From the NCBI RefSeq assembly GCF_001879695.1, contig NZ_MNBL01000176.1:1-52315 (forward strand): a stretch of 52,315 nt of DNA. Reading direction: 5' to 3'. The stretch's first letter is position 1. Each line of letters starts with the position of its first letter. The notes below the pieces were generated by a model. The model was given only the letters and a program-made list of their open reading frames with translations, made no database searches and was not told the origin of the DNA. This document shows positions 37,973-47,021 of the stretch, in pieces. A program made the position numbers and the translations under genes. The stretch is from Nioella sediminis. GTDB taxonomy: Bacteria > Pseudomonadota > Alphaproteobacteria > Rhodobacterales > Rhodobacteraceae.

Positions 37973-38923
37973 ATGGGCTACAACATTAGTGAAACCAGCG
38001 GCAATACGACCGGCGGGCCAAGCGATTGGGCGCAGACGCTCGACCTGTCCGACCCAAGTGCCACCAGCGTCAGCGGCGACTTCGACGTGGTGCCCCTGTT
38101 CGGGGGCGGATCGCCAAGTGAAGCCACTGACGGATATGTCTTTTCAGCGGTCAGCAACCCCGGTTACGGCACGCTCGTCACCAATGCGACCACGGGCGAA
38201 TACACGTTCATCGTCGACCGATCTGCGGTGATCACCTCGGGCACCGATCAGGTAATCACCTTCACCGTGACCGGCACGAGTGGCGGCAGTTCCGATGAGG
38301 ACACCGTCACCATCACCATCCTGATCTGCGTCGCACGCGGTACGCTGATCGAAACGCCCGATGGGCCGCTTCCGGTAGAAACGCTGTCCGTCGGTGACAG
38401 GGTTGTCACGCTCGATGGACCGCCGCAGCCGGTGCGCTGGATCGGATCGCGCCACCTGTCGCAGCAGGATCTTGCCTGCACCCCCACCCTGCGCCCGATC
38501 CGCATCACCGCAGATGCGCTTGGCCCCGGAGTCCCTTCTCGCGATCTCCTTGTTTCGCCGCAGCACAGGGTGCTTCTGGATGGCTGGCGGGCAGAGCTGT
38601 TTCTTGCAGAACCGCAGGTGCTGGTGCCCGCGAAGATGCTGGTGAACGACCACACGATTACCGTCGATCATGAGGTGACAGAGGTGGAGTATTTCCACCT
38701 GCTTTTCGATAGCCACCAGATCATTCTGACCGAAGGGCTTGCCACCGAAAGCTTCTTTCCGGGTGATCATGCCATGGACGAACTGGATCGCGCGGTCCGT
38801 GACGAGATCGTGCAGCTTTTCCCGCAGTTGAGTGACCCCGCCAGCTACGGAGACCCCGCGCGCCCCTCGCTGCGCACATGGGAGGCCCGGGTTCTGATGG
38901 GGCCGGAACGGGCCGGGCCATGA
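37973..38923 (+). CDS. Hint-domain (Hedgehog/intein-type) protein
   Basis: A 316-residue protein. Residues 1 to about 115 resemble a single VCBS/cadherin-like beta domain (VSNPGYGTLVTNATTGEYTF, TFTVTGTSGG). A Hint_2-type domain starts at Cys119 (CVARGTLIETPDGPLPVE) and has the DLLVSPQHRVLL motif with His198. Hint domains of this type cut the peptide bond before the Cys by an N-S acyl shift, so release of the N-terminal part is possible. No N-terminal signal peptide is visible. Export by a type I system is conceivable. The stop overlaps the ATG of the lysine acyltransferase gene (ATGA), so the two are translationally coupled. Confidence 0.85.
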   Translation: MGYNISETSGNTTGGPSDWAQTLDLSDPSATSVSGDFDVVPLFGGGSPSEATDGYVFSAVSNPGYGTLVTNATTGEYTFIVDRSAVITSGTDQVITFTVTGTSGGSSDEDTVTITILICVARGTLIETPDGPLPVETLSVGDRVVTLDGPPQPVRWIGSRHLSQQDLACTPTLRPIRITADALGPGVPSRDLLVSPQHRVLLDGWRAELFLAEPQVLVPAKMLVNDHTITVDHEVTEVEYFHLLFDSHQIILTEGLATESFFPGDHAMDELDRAVRDEIVQLFPQLSDPASYGDPARPSLRTWEARVLMGPERAGP

Positions 38924-39432
38924 CCGCGCAGGATATGGAGGGCAAGGCGGTTCCGCCGATCGAGATGCCATCGGCTGACAAGCTGCGTGTCTATGGTGAT
39001 TTTCTGTTCCTCGCCTTTCGCAGCCCGCGCCATGCCGAGATGCCTGTGTCCGTGCTGCGCCGGTATTTCGAACCGGCCGTTGAAACCGGGCAATTCAGGA
39101 TCTTCCGTTTCGACGATGTGCCGCGCGGCCTGTTTACCTGGGCCTTCCTGAACAGTGCCGCCGAGGAAAAGCTGATCACCGGCGAACCGCTCGACCCCGA
39201 GGATTGGACCTCTGGCGAGAACCTGTGGATCATCGACCTCATTGCACCTTATCGCGGGCTGACGGCCTCGATGGTGCGTTGGATCATGCGCCGTGGCAAT
39301 TTCACGGACAGACAGTTCCGGTTTCGCCGCGTGACCGGTGCCAACCAGACGCAGCGGATCGTTCACATAGATTTCGACCGCGAGAAGCTGTCGCATGTGA
39401 TGACGGACCGCGAGTTCCTGGAGGGTCTCTAG
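38920..39432 (+). CDS. Toxin-activating lysine acyltransferase (HlyC family)
   Basis: A 170-residue protein homologous to HlyC/CyaC, which transfer a fatty acyl group from acyl-ACP to lysines of RTX proteins in the cytosol. The catalytic His38 lies in FRSPRHAEMPVS, matching the HlyC His23 region (SPLHRNWPVS). Asp106 lies in LWIIDLIAP, matching WFIDWIAP. DPEDWTSGENLW matches AEDWTSGDRKW. Length equals HlyC (170). The ATG at 38920 overlaps the Hint gene stop. No RTX toxin gene is near, so the substrate may be the Hint protein itself or a distant protein. The gene ends tail-to-tail with the SCP2 gene, overlapping by four bases. Confidence 0.9.
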   Translation: MTAQDMEGKAVPPIEMPSADKLRVYGDFLFLAFRSPRHAEMPVSVLRRYFEPAVETGQFRIFRFDDVPRGLFTWAFLNSAAEEKLITGEPLDPEDWTSGENLWIIDLIAPYRGLTASMVRWIMRRGNFTDRQFRFRRVTGANQTQRIVHIDFDREKLSHVMTDREFLEGL

Positions 39433-39716
39433 CCCTTCAGCAACTGGCTCAGCTTCATCGCCACTGCCGGGTTGCCGCTGACCTTGAGCTTGCCCATCAT
39501 CAGCCCTGTCATCGGGTTCAGCTTGCCCGAGATCAGCTTTACCAGATTGTCCTGGCTGAGCGTCAGGGTGCAATCGGCTTCGCGGTCCTCGGTCGTGGCC
39601 CCGCCATCCGCCAGCACGATCACGCCATCTTCACCGCAATCGAACTTGAGCGACCCTTCGAACGGCCTGTCCGTCAGCCCTGCGTTGATCCGGCCTGCGA
39701 TCTCTTCCAGTGCCAT
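39429..39716 (-). CDS. SCP2 sterol-binding domain protein
   Basis: A 95-residue single-domain protein of the SCP2 family, which binds lipids or acyl chains. It begins MALEEIAGRINAGLT and contains LKFDCGEDGVIVL and LSQDNLVKLISGKLNPMTGL, a pattern typical of these small bacterial members. The ATG at 39716 is preferred. A longer frame would add 17 residues that overlap the argG terminator. The cargo is unknown. It is transcribed in the same direction as argG but behind its terminator. It is convergent with the acyltransferase gene. Confidence 0.88.
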   Translation of the reverse strand: MALEEIAGRINAGLTDRPFEGSLKFDCGEDGVIVLADGGATTEDREADCTLTLSQDNLVKLISGKLNPMTGLMMGKLKVSGNPAVAMKLSQLLKG

Positions 39717-39730
39717 GTCGGCCCCCAAAT

Positions 39731-39759
39731 GAAAAACCCGCCCAATCTGATGGGCGGGT
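39731..39759 (-). terminator. Rho-independent terminator of argG
   Basis: Read on the minus strand, a perfect 9-bp stem ACCCGCCCA (39759-39751) and TGGGCGGGT (39744-39736) with a 6-base loop is followed directly by TTTTC. It lies 36 bases after the argG stop and just before the SCP2 gene start. Confidence 0.88.
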
Positions 39760-39794
39760 CTTCTCAATCTGGCAATGCTGACGTGGCTGGAGGT

Positions 39795-41021
39795 TCAGCC
39801 GTTCAACCGACGGTTCCGCATCGCGATCAGCCGCAGGCGCAGGGCGTTGAGCTTGATGAAGCCTTGCGCGTCCTTCTGGTCATAGGCGCCCGCATCATCC
39901 TCGAACGTCACATGCTCTTCGGAATAGAGCGAGTGATCCGACCAGCGGCCCACGCAGCGCGCGAGACCCTTGTAAAGCTTCAGCCGCACGGTGCCGGTGA
40001 CATGTTCCTGCGATTTGTCGATGGCGGCTTGCAGCATCTCGCGTTCGGGGCTGTACCAGAAGCCATTATAGATCAGCTCTGCATATTGCGGCATCAATTG
40101 GTCCTTCAGGTGCATCGCGCCGCGGTCCATGGTGATCGACTCGATGCCGCGATGGGCCTCCAGCAGCAGGGTGCCGCCGGGGGTTTCGTAGATGCCGCGC
40201 GATTTCATGCCCACGAAGCGGCCTTCGACGAGATCGAGCCGCCCGCAGCCATGCTTGCCACCCAGTTCATTCAGCTTGGTCAGCATCTCGGCAGGGGTCA
40301 CGGCCTGTCCGTTGATGGACACGGCATCGCCCTTCTCGAACCCGATTTCCACGTATTCCGGTTCATTCGGGGCATCCTCTGGATGCACGGTCCGCTGGTA
40401 GACATAGTCGGGCGCATCCACGGCGGGATCTTCCAGAACCTTGCCCTCGGAGGACGTGTGCAGGAGGTTCGCATCGACCGAGAACGGCGCTTCGCCGCGC
40501 TTGTCCTTGGCGATCGGGATCTGGTTCTTCTCGGCGAAATCCAGCAGCTTTGTCCGGCTGGTCAGGTCCCATTCCCGCCATGGCGCGATCACCTTGATAT
40601 CGGGGTTGAGCGCATAGGCGGAAAGCTCGAACCGCACCTGGTCATTGCCCTTGCCGGTCGCGCCATGGGCGACGGCATCGGCGCCGGTTTCCTCGGCAAT
40701 CTCGATCAGGCGCTTGGAAATCAGCGGCCGTGCGATGGAGGTGCCAAGCAGATACAGCCCCTCATACTGCGCATTGGCGCGGAACATCGGGTTGACGAAG
40801 TCGCGCACGAATTCTTCGCGCACATCCTCGATATAGATGTTTTCCGGCTTGATCCCCAGCATCAGCGCCTTTTCGCGTGCCGGTTCCAGTTCCTCGCCCT
40901 GGCCCAGATCGGCGGTGAAGGTCACCACTTCGCAGCCATATTCGGTCTGCAGCCACTTGAGGATGATCGAGGTATCGAGACCGCCGGAATAGGCGAGAAC
41001 GACTTTCTTGGGCGCAGACAT
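39795..41021 (-). CDS. argG: Argininosuccinate synthase
   Basis: Condenses citrulline and aspartate with ATP to argininosuccinate in arginine synthesis. The 408-residue protein starts [20 protein letters not shown], with the ATP-binding SGGLDTS at 12-18. Further family blocks include [15 protein letters not shown] and [19 protein letters not shown]. Length matches type I enzymes (about 400). The ATG at 41021 follows GGAGATACCC. It is monocistronic judging from its terminator and the divergent membrane protein gene 83 bases away. Confidence 0.96.
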   Translation of the reverse strand: MSAPKKVVLAYSGGLDTSIILKWLQTEYGCEVVTFTADLGQGEELEPAREKALMLGIKPENIYIEDVREEFVRDFVNPMFRANAQYEGLYLLGTSIARPLISKRLIEIAEETGADAVAHGATGKGNDQVRFELSAYALNPDIKVIAPWREWDLTSRTKLLDFAEKNQIPIAKDKRGEAPFSVDANLLHTSSEGKVLEDPAVDAPDYVYQRTVHPEDAPNEPEYVEIGFEKGDAVSINGQAVTPAEMLTKLNELGGKHGCGRLDLVEGRFVGMKSRGIYETPGGTLLLEAHRGIESITMDRGAMHLKDQLMPQYAELIYNGFWYSPEREMLQAAIDKSQEHVTGTVRLKLYKGLARCVGRWSDHSLYSEEHVTFEDDAGAYDQKDAQGFIKLNALRLRLIAMRNRRLNG

Positions 41022-41103
41022 GGGGTATCTCCGGGAATTCGATTGACCGGGGCGGCGATACCGGGTTTTCAGGGGGGAAGCAAGACAAGCGGAGTGTGAG
41101 CGT

Positions 41104-41883
41104 ATGGACTATGGCTATCGGATGTTGCGGCACATCGTGGCGCAGGTTTTCGGAAATATGGGACAAGCGGCGCGTCTGACGCTGGTTCCGACCTTCCTGC
41201 CCGCTGCCATTCTGCTGGCCCTGTTCATGAGCTGGGGCGTTTCCTACACCACGTTCGGCAATACCACGGTTGATCCGGCGCAACTGCCTGACGTCAACCC
41301 TGGCGTGATCTTCCTGACCGTCCTGGCCGGTGTCGTGGTCAGCGTCATCACCTATTGCTGGGCCGCTGTCGGCTGGCACCGTTTCGTGCTGCTGGAAGAA
41401 TACGGGCGCGGTGTGATGCCGAACTGGCATGGGCCCTACATCATGTCCTATCTGGGCCGCGCGTTTCTGATCGGTCTGTTTGCGGTTGCGGTCAGCATTG
41501 CCGCGATGATTGTCCTTGGCATTTTCCTCAGCGTCATCCCGTCCCAGGCCTTCGCCTTCGTCCTGCTGACCGGCTTCACGCTTGGCCTGACCTGGCTGAT
41601 CACCCGCGTCGGGCTGATCCTGCCTGCCGCCGCGCTTGGCCAGAAGATGACCTTCCGCGAAAGCTGGGAAGCGACGAAGCCCGTTGCCAGCCATCTTCTG
41701 GTGCCACTGTTCTTCATTGCGCTGGCCATGACCCTCGCGAACCAGTTGGTTGCGGTGATCTTCGGTGAAAGCGCCCTTGGGATCATCCCGATGGCGTTCC
41801 TGTACTGGATACAGGTGCTGCTGAACCTGTCCCTGCTGACCACGCTTTTCGGCACACAGATCGAAGGCCGCCCCCTGAACTGA
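41104..41883 (+). CDS. Integral membrane protein of unknown function
   Basis: A 259-residue protein with about six predicted membrane helices, for example [60 protein letters not shown] and [20 protein letters not shown]. Between helices 2 and 3 is a conserved-looking [13 protein letters not shown]. The overall plan resembles short YciC-like or DUF975-like membrane proteins, but I cannot assign a family. The ATG is at 41104. ilvA begins 19 bases after the stop on the same strand, so they may share a transcript. Confidence 0.8.
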   Translation: MDYGYRMLRHIVAQVFGNMGQAARLTLVPTFLPAAILLALFMSWGVSYTTFGNTTVDPAQLPDVNPGVIFLTVLAGVVVSVITYCWAAVGWHRFVLLEEYGRGVMPNWHGPYIMSYLGRAFLIGLFAVAVSIAAMIVLGIFLSVIPSQAFAFVLLTGFTLGLTWLITRVGLILPAAALGQKMTFRESWEATKPVASHLLVPLFFIALAMTLANQLVAVIFGESALGIIPMAFLYWIQVLLNLSLLTTLFGTQIEGRPLN

Positions 41884-41901
41884 TCCCGAAAGGCCCGCGC
41901 C

Positions 41902-43149
41902 ATGAGTGATTTTGCCGACAAGGCCCGCGCCGCCACGGCTGCGATGAGAGAGCTGTTTCCGCCGACACCGCTCTTGCGCAATGCCTTTCTGTCGGACCGC
42001 TATGGCGCCGATATCTGGCTGAAGCGCGAAGACCTCAGCCCGGTGCGCAGCTACAAGATCCGCGGGGCCTTCAACGCCATGACCAAGCGGCTGGCCGAAG
42101 ATCCCGAGCGGCGGCTTTTCGTCTGCGCCAGCGCGGGAAACCATGCGCAGGGGGTGGCCTTCGTCTGCCGCCATTTCGGGGTGCGGGGCGAGATCTTCAT
42201 GCCGGTCACCACGCCGCGCCAGAAGATCGACAAGACCCGTGCCTTTGGCGGCGATGCGGTCGAGATCAAGCTGGTGGGCGACTATTTCGACGAAACGCTG
42301 GCCGCCGCGCAGACGTTCTGCGCCGAAACCGGCGCCGCCTTCCTGTCGCCCTTCGATGACCCCGACGTGATGGAAGGGCAGGCCTCGGTCGCGGTGGAAC
42401 TGCTGGAACAGCTAGGCGCCGCGCCCGATCGGCTGATCCTGCCTGTCGGTGGCGGCGGACTGTCCTCCGGCGTGCTGTCCTATCTGAAATCCGTGCGGGC
42501 GGGGACGCGGGTGAAACTGGTGGAACCGCAGGGTGGGGCAAGTCTGGCCGCCGCGCTGAAAGCGGGTGAACCGGTGACTCTGCCGCAGGTCAACACTTTC
42601 GTCGACGGGGCCGCCGTGGCGCGGATTGGCGAAGCCCCGTTCGAGGTTCTGTGCTCGACCGATCCGGGCGATGTACTGGCCGCCCCGGAAAATCGCATCT
42701 GCGTGACGATTTCCGAGATGCTGAATGTCGAAGGGATCGTTCTGGAACCTGCGGGCGCGCTGGCCATCGACGCGCTCAAGGATCTGGGCGCGGCCCTGCG
42801 CGGGCAGACGGTGGTCTGCGTCACCTCTGGTGGGAATTTCGATTTCGAGAGGCTGCCAGAGGTCAAGGAACGCGCCATGCGATTCCGGGGGGTGAAGAAG
42901 TATTTCATCCTGCGGATGCCGCAGCGCCCCGGCGCGCTGAAGGATTTTCTTGGGCTGCTCGGCCCTGGTGATGACATCGCCCGGTTCGAGTATCTCAAGA
43001 AATCCGCGCGGAATTTCGGCTCGGTCCTGATCGGGATCGAAACCCGCGATGCCGCCGATTTCGACGGGCTGTTCGCGCGTATGGAAGATCGCGGCTTTGC
43101 CTATCGCGACATTACCGAAGACGAAGTGCTGTCCGAATTCCTGATCTAG
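41902..43149 (+). CDS. ilvA: Threonine ammonia-lyase (threonine dehydratase)
   Basis: A PLP enzyme that deaminates threonine to 2-oxobutanoate, the first step of isoleucine synthesis. The 415-residue protein has the PLP-binding Lys in VRSYKIRGAFNAM (near residue 52), the phosphate-binding loop PVGGGGLSSGVLS, and SGGNFDF. The C-terminal ~80 residues (from YFILRMPQRPGALKDFLGLL) form one ACT-like regulatory domain. This fits the shorter single-ACT biosynthetic type. The ATG is at 41902. The stop overlaps the convergent Hpt gene by four bases. Confidence 0.94.
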   Translation: MSDFADKARAATAAMRELFPPTPLLRNAFLSDRYGADIWLKREDLSPVRSYKIRGAFNAMTKRLAEDPERRLFVCASAGNHAQGVAFVCRHFGVRGEIFMPVTTPRQKIDKTRAFGGDAVEIKLVGDYFDETLAAAQTFCAETGAAFLSPFDDPDVMEGQASVAVELLEQLGAAPDRLILPVGGGGLSSGVLSYLKSVRAGTRVKLVEPQGGASLAAALKAGEPVTLPQVNTFVDGAAVARIGEAPFEVLCSTDPGDVLAAPENRICVTISEMLNVEGIVLEPAGALAIDALKDLGAALRGQTVVCVTSGGNFDFERLPEVKERAMRFRGVKKYFILRMPQRPGALKDFLGLLGPGDDIARFEYLKKSARNFGSVLIGIETRDAADFDGLFARMEDRGFAYRDITEDEVLSEFLI

Positions 43150-43466
43150 GCCGCGTCGGCGGACAGGTCCGATTCAAAGGCCTTCACCGAGTCCCGGTAG
43201 AGCCGGTCCAGATATGCCACGTCCACCGACTGGCCTGCTATGGCCCGCTTTTCCGCGTCGGTGCAGGCAGCGGCGAAATCGGTGAACCCGAGATTGAGGG
43301 CACTACCGCGCAACCCGTGAAACACATTCGGCCCCGAAGGCCCGGTCGCTGTACAGAGCGTTGCCATCGTGTCTGCCATCTCATCCAGAAACATCTCTGC
43401 CACTTCGGAAAAATCCTCTTCCCCGATCTCCTGTCGAAGCTCTTCCAGACGCTCTCGATCAATCAC
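43146..43466 (-). CDS. Hpt (histidine phosphotransfer) domain protein
   Basis: A 106-residue single Hpt domain that would relay phosphate between a histidine kinase and a response regulator. The phospho-accepting His50 lies in VFHGLRGSALNLGF, matching the HxLKGSAxxLG consensus. Four helices are expected, and the length is typical. The start codon is GTG (43464-43466), behind GGAGG. It is divergent from the response regulator gene at 43594, its most likely partner. No histidine kinase gene is seen in the window. Confidence 0.88.
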   Translation of the reverse strand: MIDRERLEELRQEIGEEDFSEVAEMFLDEMADTMATLCTATGPSGPNVFHGLRGSALNLGFTDFAAACTDAEKRAIAGQSVDVAYLDRLYRDSVKAFESDLSADAA

Positions 43467-43593
43467 CGCGGCCTCCGTTCCCGCTGTTCATTTCCCGAAA
43501 TCCTAGGCCAGATCCATTAACGGGAGATTAGGAAAGCTGGCCAGATAAGCAGCATTTTACCGTTCACCTGCCCTTAACCCGGGGCTGTCACGA

Positions 43594-44889
43594 ATGGCCG
43601 GATTCACAGGCAAGAGGTGGCAGGTGCCCGATGACGCAACATTGATGACGGACAGGCCCGGGGCCGCAATTCCTGGCCTGTCACCCGTACTGGTGCTGGA
43701 AAACAGCCCGGCGCAGCGGCGCTTGCTGGCCACTCTGCTGCGCAAATGGGGGCATCCGGTCACCGTCTGCGACAGCCCCGAACAGGCGCTCGACATCCTG
43801 TCACGTGAAGCTATCCCGATCATCCTGACCGATTGGATGATGCCCGGCATGTCAGGCCCCGATTTCTGCCGCGCCTTCCGGCGGATGGACCGGGAAAGCT
43901 ATGGCTATGTCATCCTGCTGACCTCCAAATCCGAGAAGTCTGAAATTGTTCTGGGGCTGGAGGCGGGGGCGGATGATTTCGTTACCAAACCCGTCAATCC
44001 CCATGAATTGCGCGCCCGGATCAGGGCGGGGGAACGGATCGTTGCAATGCAGGGCGAACTGGTCAGCCAGAACCGCAAGATCAGTAGCACGCTGGCGGAA
44101 CTTCAAACGCTATATGACGCGCTCGACCGTGACCTGGTCGAGGCCAAGAGGTTGCAGGAATCGCTGGTGCGCGAAACCTTCCGCCCGGTGCAGAACGGAT
44201 CCGTCGCGCTGTTGCTGCGCTCCAGCGGCCATGTGGGTGGCGATCTCGTGGGGTTCTTCCCGATCCCCGGCAACCGGATCGGGGTTTTTTCGCTCGACGT
44301 GTCTGGCCATGGCGTCACCTCGGCGCTGTTGGCCGCGCGTATGGCCGGGCTGCTTGGCACCGCCGCGCCGGAACAGAACGTGGCTCTGGTGCAGGCCAGG
44401 GGTGGCCATTGGGTCGCCCTGCCGCCCGATGACGTGGCCCGCAAGCTGAACCAGATGATGTTCGAAGAGGTGGAAACCGATCTCTATTTCACCCTCTGTC
44501 TGGCGGATGTGGATCTTGAAACCGGGAACACGCGCATGGTGCAGGCAGGCCATCCGCACCCTGCGATTCTGCGCTCGGGTGGCCAGGTTGACTGGGTCGG
44601 CGAAGGTGGGATGCCCATTGGCCTTTTGCCCGGCGCGCGGTTCGAAACGGTTGAGTTCCAGTTGAATCCCGGTGACCGATTGCTGCTGCATTCCGACGGC
44701 TTTACCGAATGCGCCAACCCTGCTGGCGGCTATCTGGGAGAAGACGGGCTGGCAGAGCTTGTGACCCGCCACGCGAACGCCCCCGCAGATGGTTTCCTGC
44801 CGAAAATCTTGAAAGAGCTGGAGGCCTATTCAAGCCGCCCCGATTTCGACGACGACGTGTCAGCGATCTGCCTGAGCTTTACGCCCTGA
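43594..44889 (+). CDS. Response regulator with PP2C (SpoIIE/RsbU-type) phosphatase output
   Basis: A 431-residue protein with a receiver domain (about 30-145), a short coiled-coil linker (about 150-195) and a PPM/SpoIIE-type Ser/Thr phosphatase domain (about 200-430). The phospho-acceptor Asp80 (ILTDWMMPGMSGP), Thr110 and Lys132 are present, but the usual N-terminal acidic pair DD is Glu36-Asn37 (VLVLENSP). In the phosphatase domain, GGDLVGFF and SLDVSGHGVTSALLAARM carry metal-binding Asp residues. Such proteins usually dephosphorylate an anti-sigma-factor antagonist. No such partner is nearby. A GTG at 43624 with a better ribosome-binding site is an alternative start. Confidence 0.9.
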   Translation: MAGFTGKRWQVPDDATLMTDRPGAAIPGLSPVLVLENSPAQRRLLATLLRKWGHPVTVCDSPEQALDILSREAIPIILTDWMMPGMSGPDFCRAFRRMDRESYGYVILLTSKSEKSEIVLGLEAGADDFVTKPVNPHELRARIRAGERIVAMQGELVSQNRKISSTLAELQTLYDALDRDLVEAKRLQESLVRETFRPVQNGSVALLLRSSGHVGGDLVGFFPIPGNRIGVFSLDVSGHGVTSALLAARMAGLLGTAAPEQNVALVQARGGHWVALPPDDVARKLNQMMFEEVETDLYFTLCLADVDLETGNTRMVQAGHPHPAILRSGGQVDWVGEGGMPIGLLPGARFETVEFQLNPGDRLLLHSDGFTECANPAGGYLGEDGLAELVTRHANAPADGFLPKILKELEAYSSRPDFDDDVSAICLSFTP

Positions 44890-45328
44890 GAGATGAGCGC
44901 AGACGCGACACGAAAAACCGGTCCCCATCAACGCCCAGCATCGTTTCCGCCTCGTCCCATGGCAGGAACACGGGCGTATGATGCGTCTCCGTCGGATCGG
45001 CCAGCCGGGACCCGAGCCGCGCAACGTAGACCGTACACAGCTTCTGCGCCCAGATGTCGTAATCCGGCATATAGGTGAACCGATGGAACATCCCCAACCG
45101 GCGGGGGGAATGAATGCGATAGCCGGTTTCCTCGAACACCTCGCGATGCAGCGCCGCCAAGGGCGATTCGCCGGGGTCGATGCCACCACCGGGCAGTTGC
45201 AGTTCTGCCAGCGGCTTCTCCTGAAACGTCGCCAGAATCCCGTCCCCCGTCAGGATCGCCGCATAAACCCCGCGCCGGGGAATATAGCGGCGGGCCGGGT
45301 CGGGTTGCGGGCCGAAACGTCGGTTCAT
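44879..45328 (-). CDS. Nudix hydrolase
   Basis: A 149-residue Nudix pyrophosphohydrolase. The complete Nudix box, GGIDPGESPLAALHREVFEE followed by TGY, fits Gx5Ex7REUxEExGU. The substrate is not predictable from the sequence. Nucleoside diphosphate derivatives are typical. The ATG at 45328 is the natural start (MNRRFGPQPDPARRYIPRRG). It ends tail-to-tail with the phosphatase gene, overlapping by 11 bases, and is divergent from hslO. Confidence 0.9.
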   Translation of the reverse strand: MNRRFGPQPDPARRYIPRRGVYAAILTGDGILATFQEKPLAELQLPGGGIDPGESPLAALHREVFEETGYRIHSPRRLGMFHRFTYMPDYDIWAQKLCTVYVARLGSRLADPTETHHTPVFLPWDEAETMLGVDGDRFFVSRLRSSLRA

Positions 45329-45430
45329 CAGGGCTCTCCGGTCGGGCCAATGGCGGCTTATGGGTTGGCAAGGCGGTTGTTCCGCATATATGGGCGCGGT
45401 ATGCCAGCCCACGTGGCGGAAGGAAAGACA

Positions 45431-46435
45431 ATGACCCTCAGCACCAAGATCGCCTGGGACGACACCGTCCTGCCATTTCAGCTTGACCGTTCCGACATTC
45501 GCGGGCGGGTCGCCCGGCTGGACGGTACGATGGACCAGATCCTGTCGCAGCATAACTACCCGCGCGGGATCGAGGCGATGCTGGCCGAAATGGCGCTGCT
45601 GACGGCGCTGATCGGCCAGACCATCAAGCTGCGCTGGAAACTGTCCCTGCAGGTGCGCGGCGACGGTCCCCTGCGGATTCTGGCAACCGACATCTATGCC
45701 CCCGCGAAAGAGGGTGAGAAGGCGCAGATCCGCGCCTATGCCTCTTACGATCAGGAGAAATATGTCGAAGGTGCGGACCCGTTCGCACAGATCGGCAAGG
45801 GCTATTTCGCGATCCTGATCGACCAGGGCAAGGGCAACACCCCCTATCAGGGCATCACACCGGTGGCCGGAGGCTCGCTTGCCGCCTGCGCCGAGGCCTA
45901 TTTCGCCCAGTCCGAACAGCTGCCCACCCGTTTTGCCCTGTCCTACGGGCACAGCACGGAACCCGGCGGCCAAAGCGGCTGGCGCGCGGGTGGCGTGATG
46001 TTGCAGCACATGCCCAAGGCCAGCCCCCATGTGACCGGTGAGGGTGGATCGGGCGAGGAGGGGCTTCTGGCGGCCACCGATTTGCTCGACGATGACGACA
46101 GCGAAAACTGGAACCGGGCGAACATCTTGCTGGATACCGTCGAAGAGCTGGAGCTTGTGGGACCGTCCGTCTCTCCCACCGATCTGCTGTTGCGCCTGTT
46201 CCACGAAGAGGCCCCGCGTGTCTTCGACGCGATGCCCGTCTCCTTCGGCTGCACCTGTTCGGAAACCCGCGTGCGCGAAAGCCTGTCGATCTATTCGGCC
46301 AAGGACATCGCCCATATGACCAAGGATGATGGCCGGGTGACCGCCGATTGCCAGTTCTGCGGCGCGCATTACGACCTGGACCCGCTGTCCTTGGGGTTCG
46401 AGGCGGTGAAAAACCCGGATGGCTCCGATATCTGA
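45431..46435 (+). CDS. hslO: Redox-regulated chaperone Hsp33
   Basis: A cytosolic holdase that becomes active on oxidation and unfolding of its C-terminal zinc switch. The 334-residue protein has the four zinc-binding cysteines at 274, 276, 307 and 310 (CTC and CQFC). Their spacing of 2, 31 and 3 is identical to E. coli Hsp33. The N-terminal domain carries SQHNYPRGIEAMLAEMALLT. An acidic linker of about 20 residues around 215-235 (DLLDDDDSENWN) is longer than in E. coli. The ATG at 45431 follows GGAAAG. A further ATG ten codons upstream (45401) is possible. The Nudix gene overlaps its 3' end. Confidence 0.95.
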   Translation: MTLSTKIAWDDTVLPFQLDRSDIRGRVARLDGTMDQILSQHNYPRGIEAMLAEMALLTALIGQTIKLRWKLSLQVRGDGPLRILATDIYAPAKEGEKAQIRAYASYDQEKYVEGADPFAQIGKGYFAILIDQGKGNTPYQGITPVAGGSLAACAEAYFAQSEQLPTRFALSYGHSTEPGGQSGWRAGGVMLQHMPKASPHVTGEGGSGEEGLLAATDLLDDDDSENWNRANILLDTVEELELVGPSVSPTDLLLRLFHEEAPRVFDAMPVSFGCTCSETRVRESLSIYSAKDIAHMTKDDGRVTADCQFCGAHYDLDPLSLGFEAVKNPDGSDI

Positions 46436-47021
46436 TCTGGCCCGCATAAGCCGCGCACTGGCCGGGGCTGCCCCGGCCTCGTCGGATTATGACCTGAACC
46501 CCGGCATCGAATTGCCCGAGGGGCGCAAGCTGAAACCCGCCGCCGTGCTGATGCCGATCATCGAGACCGACCGGGGCGCGCGGGTGATCCTGACGATGCG
46601 CTCGGCGCGGCTCAAACATCATCCCGGCCAGATCGCCTTTCCCGGCGGGCGGATCGACGACACCGACGCCGACGCGGTGTCTGCCGCCCTGCGCGAAAGC
46701 CGGGAGGAGATCGGGCTCGACCCTTCGAATGTGGAGATCCTTGGGCAGCTGTCCCCCCATGAGACCGTGACCAGCTACACCGTCACCCCCTTCGTGGGCC
46801 GCATCCGCGCGCCGTTTACACCCGTGCCAGAGGCGGGCGAGGTGGCAGAGGTCTTCTCGGTCCCTCTTCCGTTCCTCCTGAACCCGGCCAGTTACCGCAC
46901 CGAACGCCGCCGCTGGCGCGGAGTCTGGCGATCATACTACGTGGCCCCCTACGGCCCCTATTACATCTGGGGCGCGACGGCGCGGATGCTGAAGGGGCTG
47001 GCGGATCGGGTGGCGTCATGA
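46419..47021 (+). CDS. CoA pyrophosphatase-type Nudix hydrolase
   Basis: A 200-residue Nudix protein of the NudL/CoAse type, expected to split CoA or its derivatives into 3',5'-ADP and 4'-phosphopantetheine. LKHHPGQIAFPGGRIDDTDA is the CoAse signature upstream of the Nudix box, followed by AALRESREEIGL. The ATG at 46419 overlaps the end of hslO by 17 bases, and its stop overlaps the ATG of cca by four, so hslO, this gene and cca form one operon. Confidence 0.92.
   Translation: MAPISDLARISRALAGAAPASSDYDLNPGIELPEGRKLKPAAVLMPIIETDRGARVILTMRSARLKHHPGQIAFPGGRIDDTDADAVSAALRESREEIGLDPSNVEILGQLSPHETVTSYTVTPFVGRIRAPFTPVPEAGEVAEVFSVPLPFLLNPASYRTERRRWRGVWRSYYVAPYGPYYIWGATARMLKGLADRVAS

Noticed and set aside
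39204-41099. 631-codon open frame antisense to argG
   Set aside because: It runs across argG, its terminator and two other genes, has no ribosome-binding site and no domain. argG is unmistakable.
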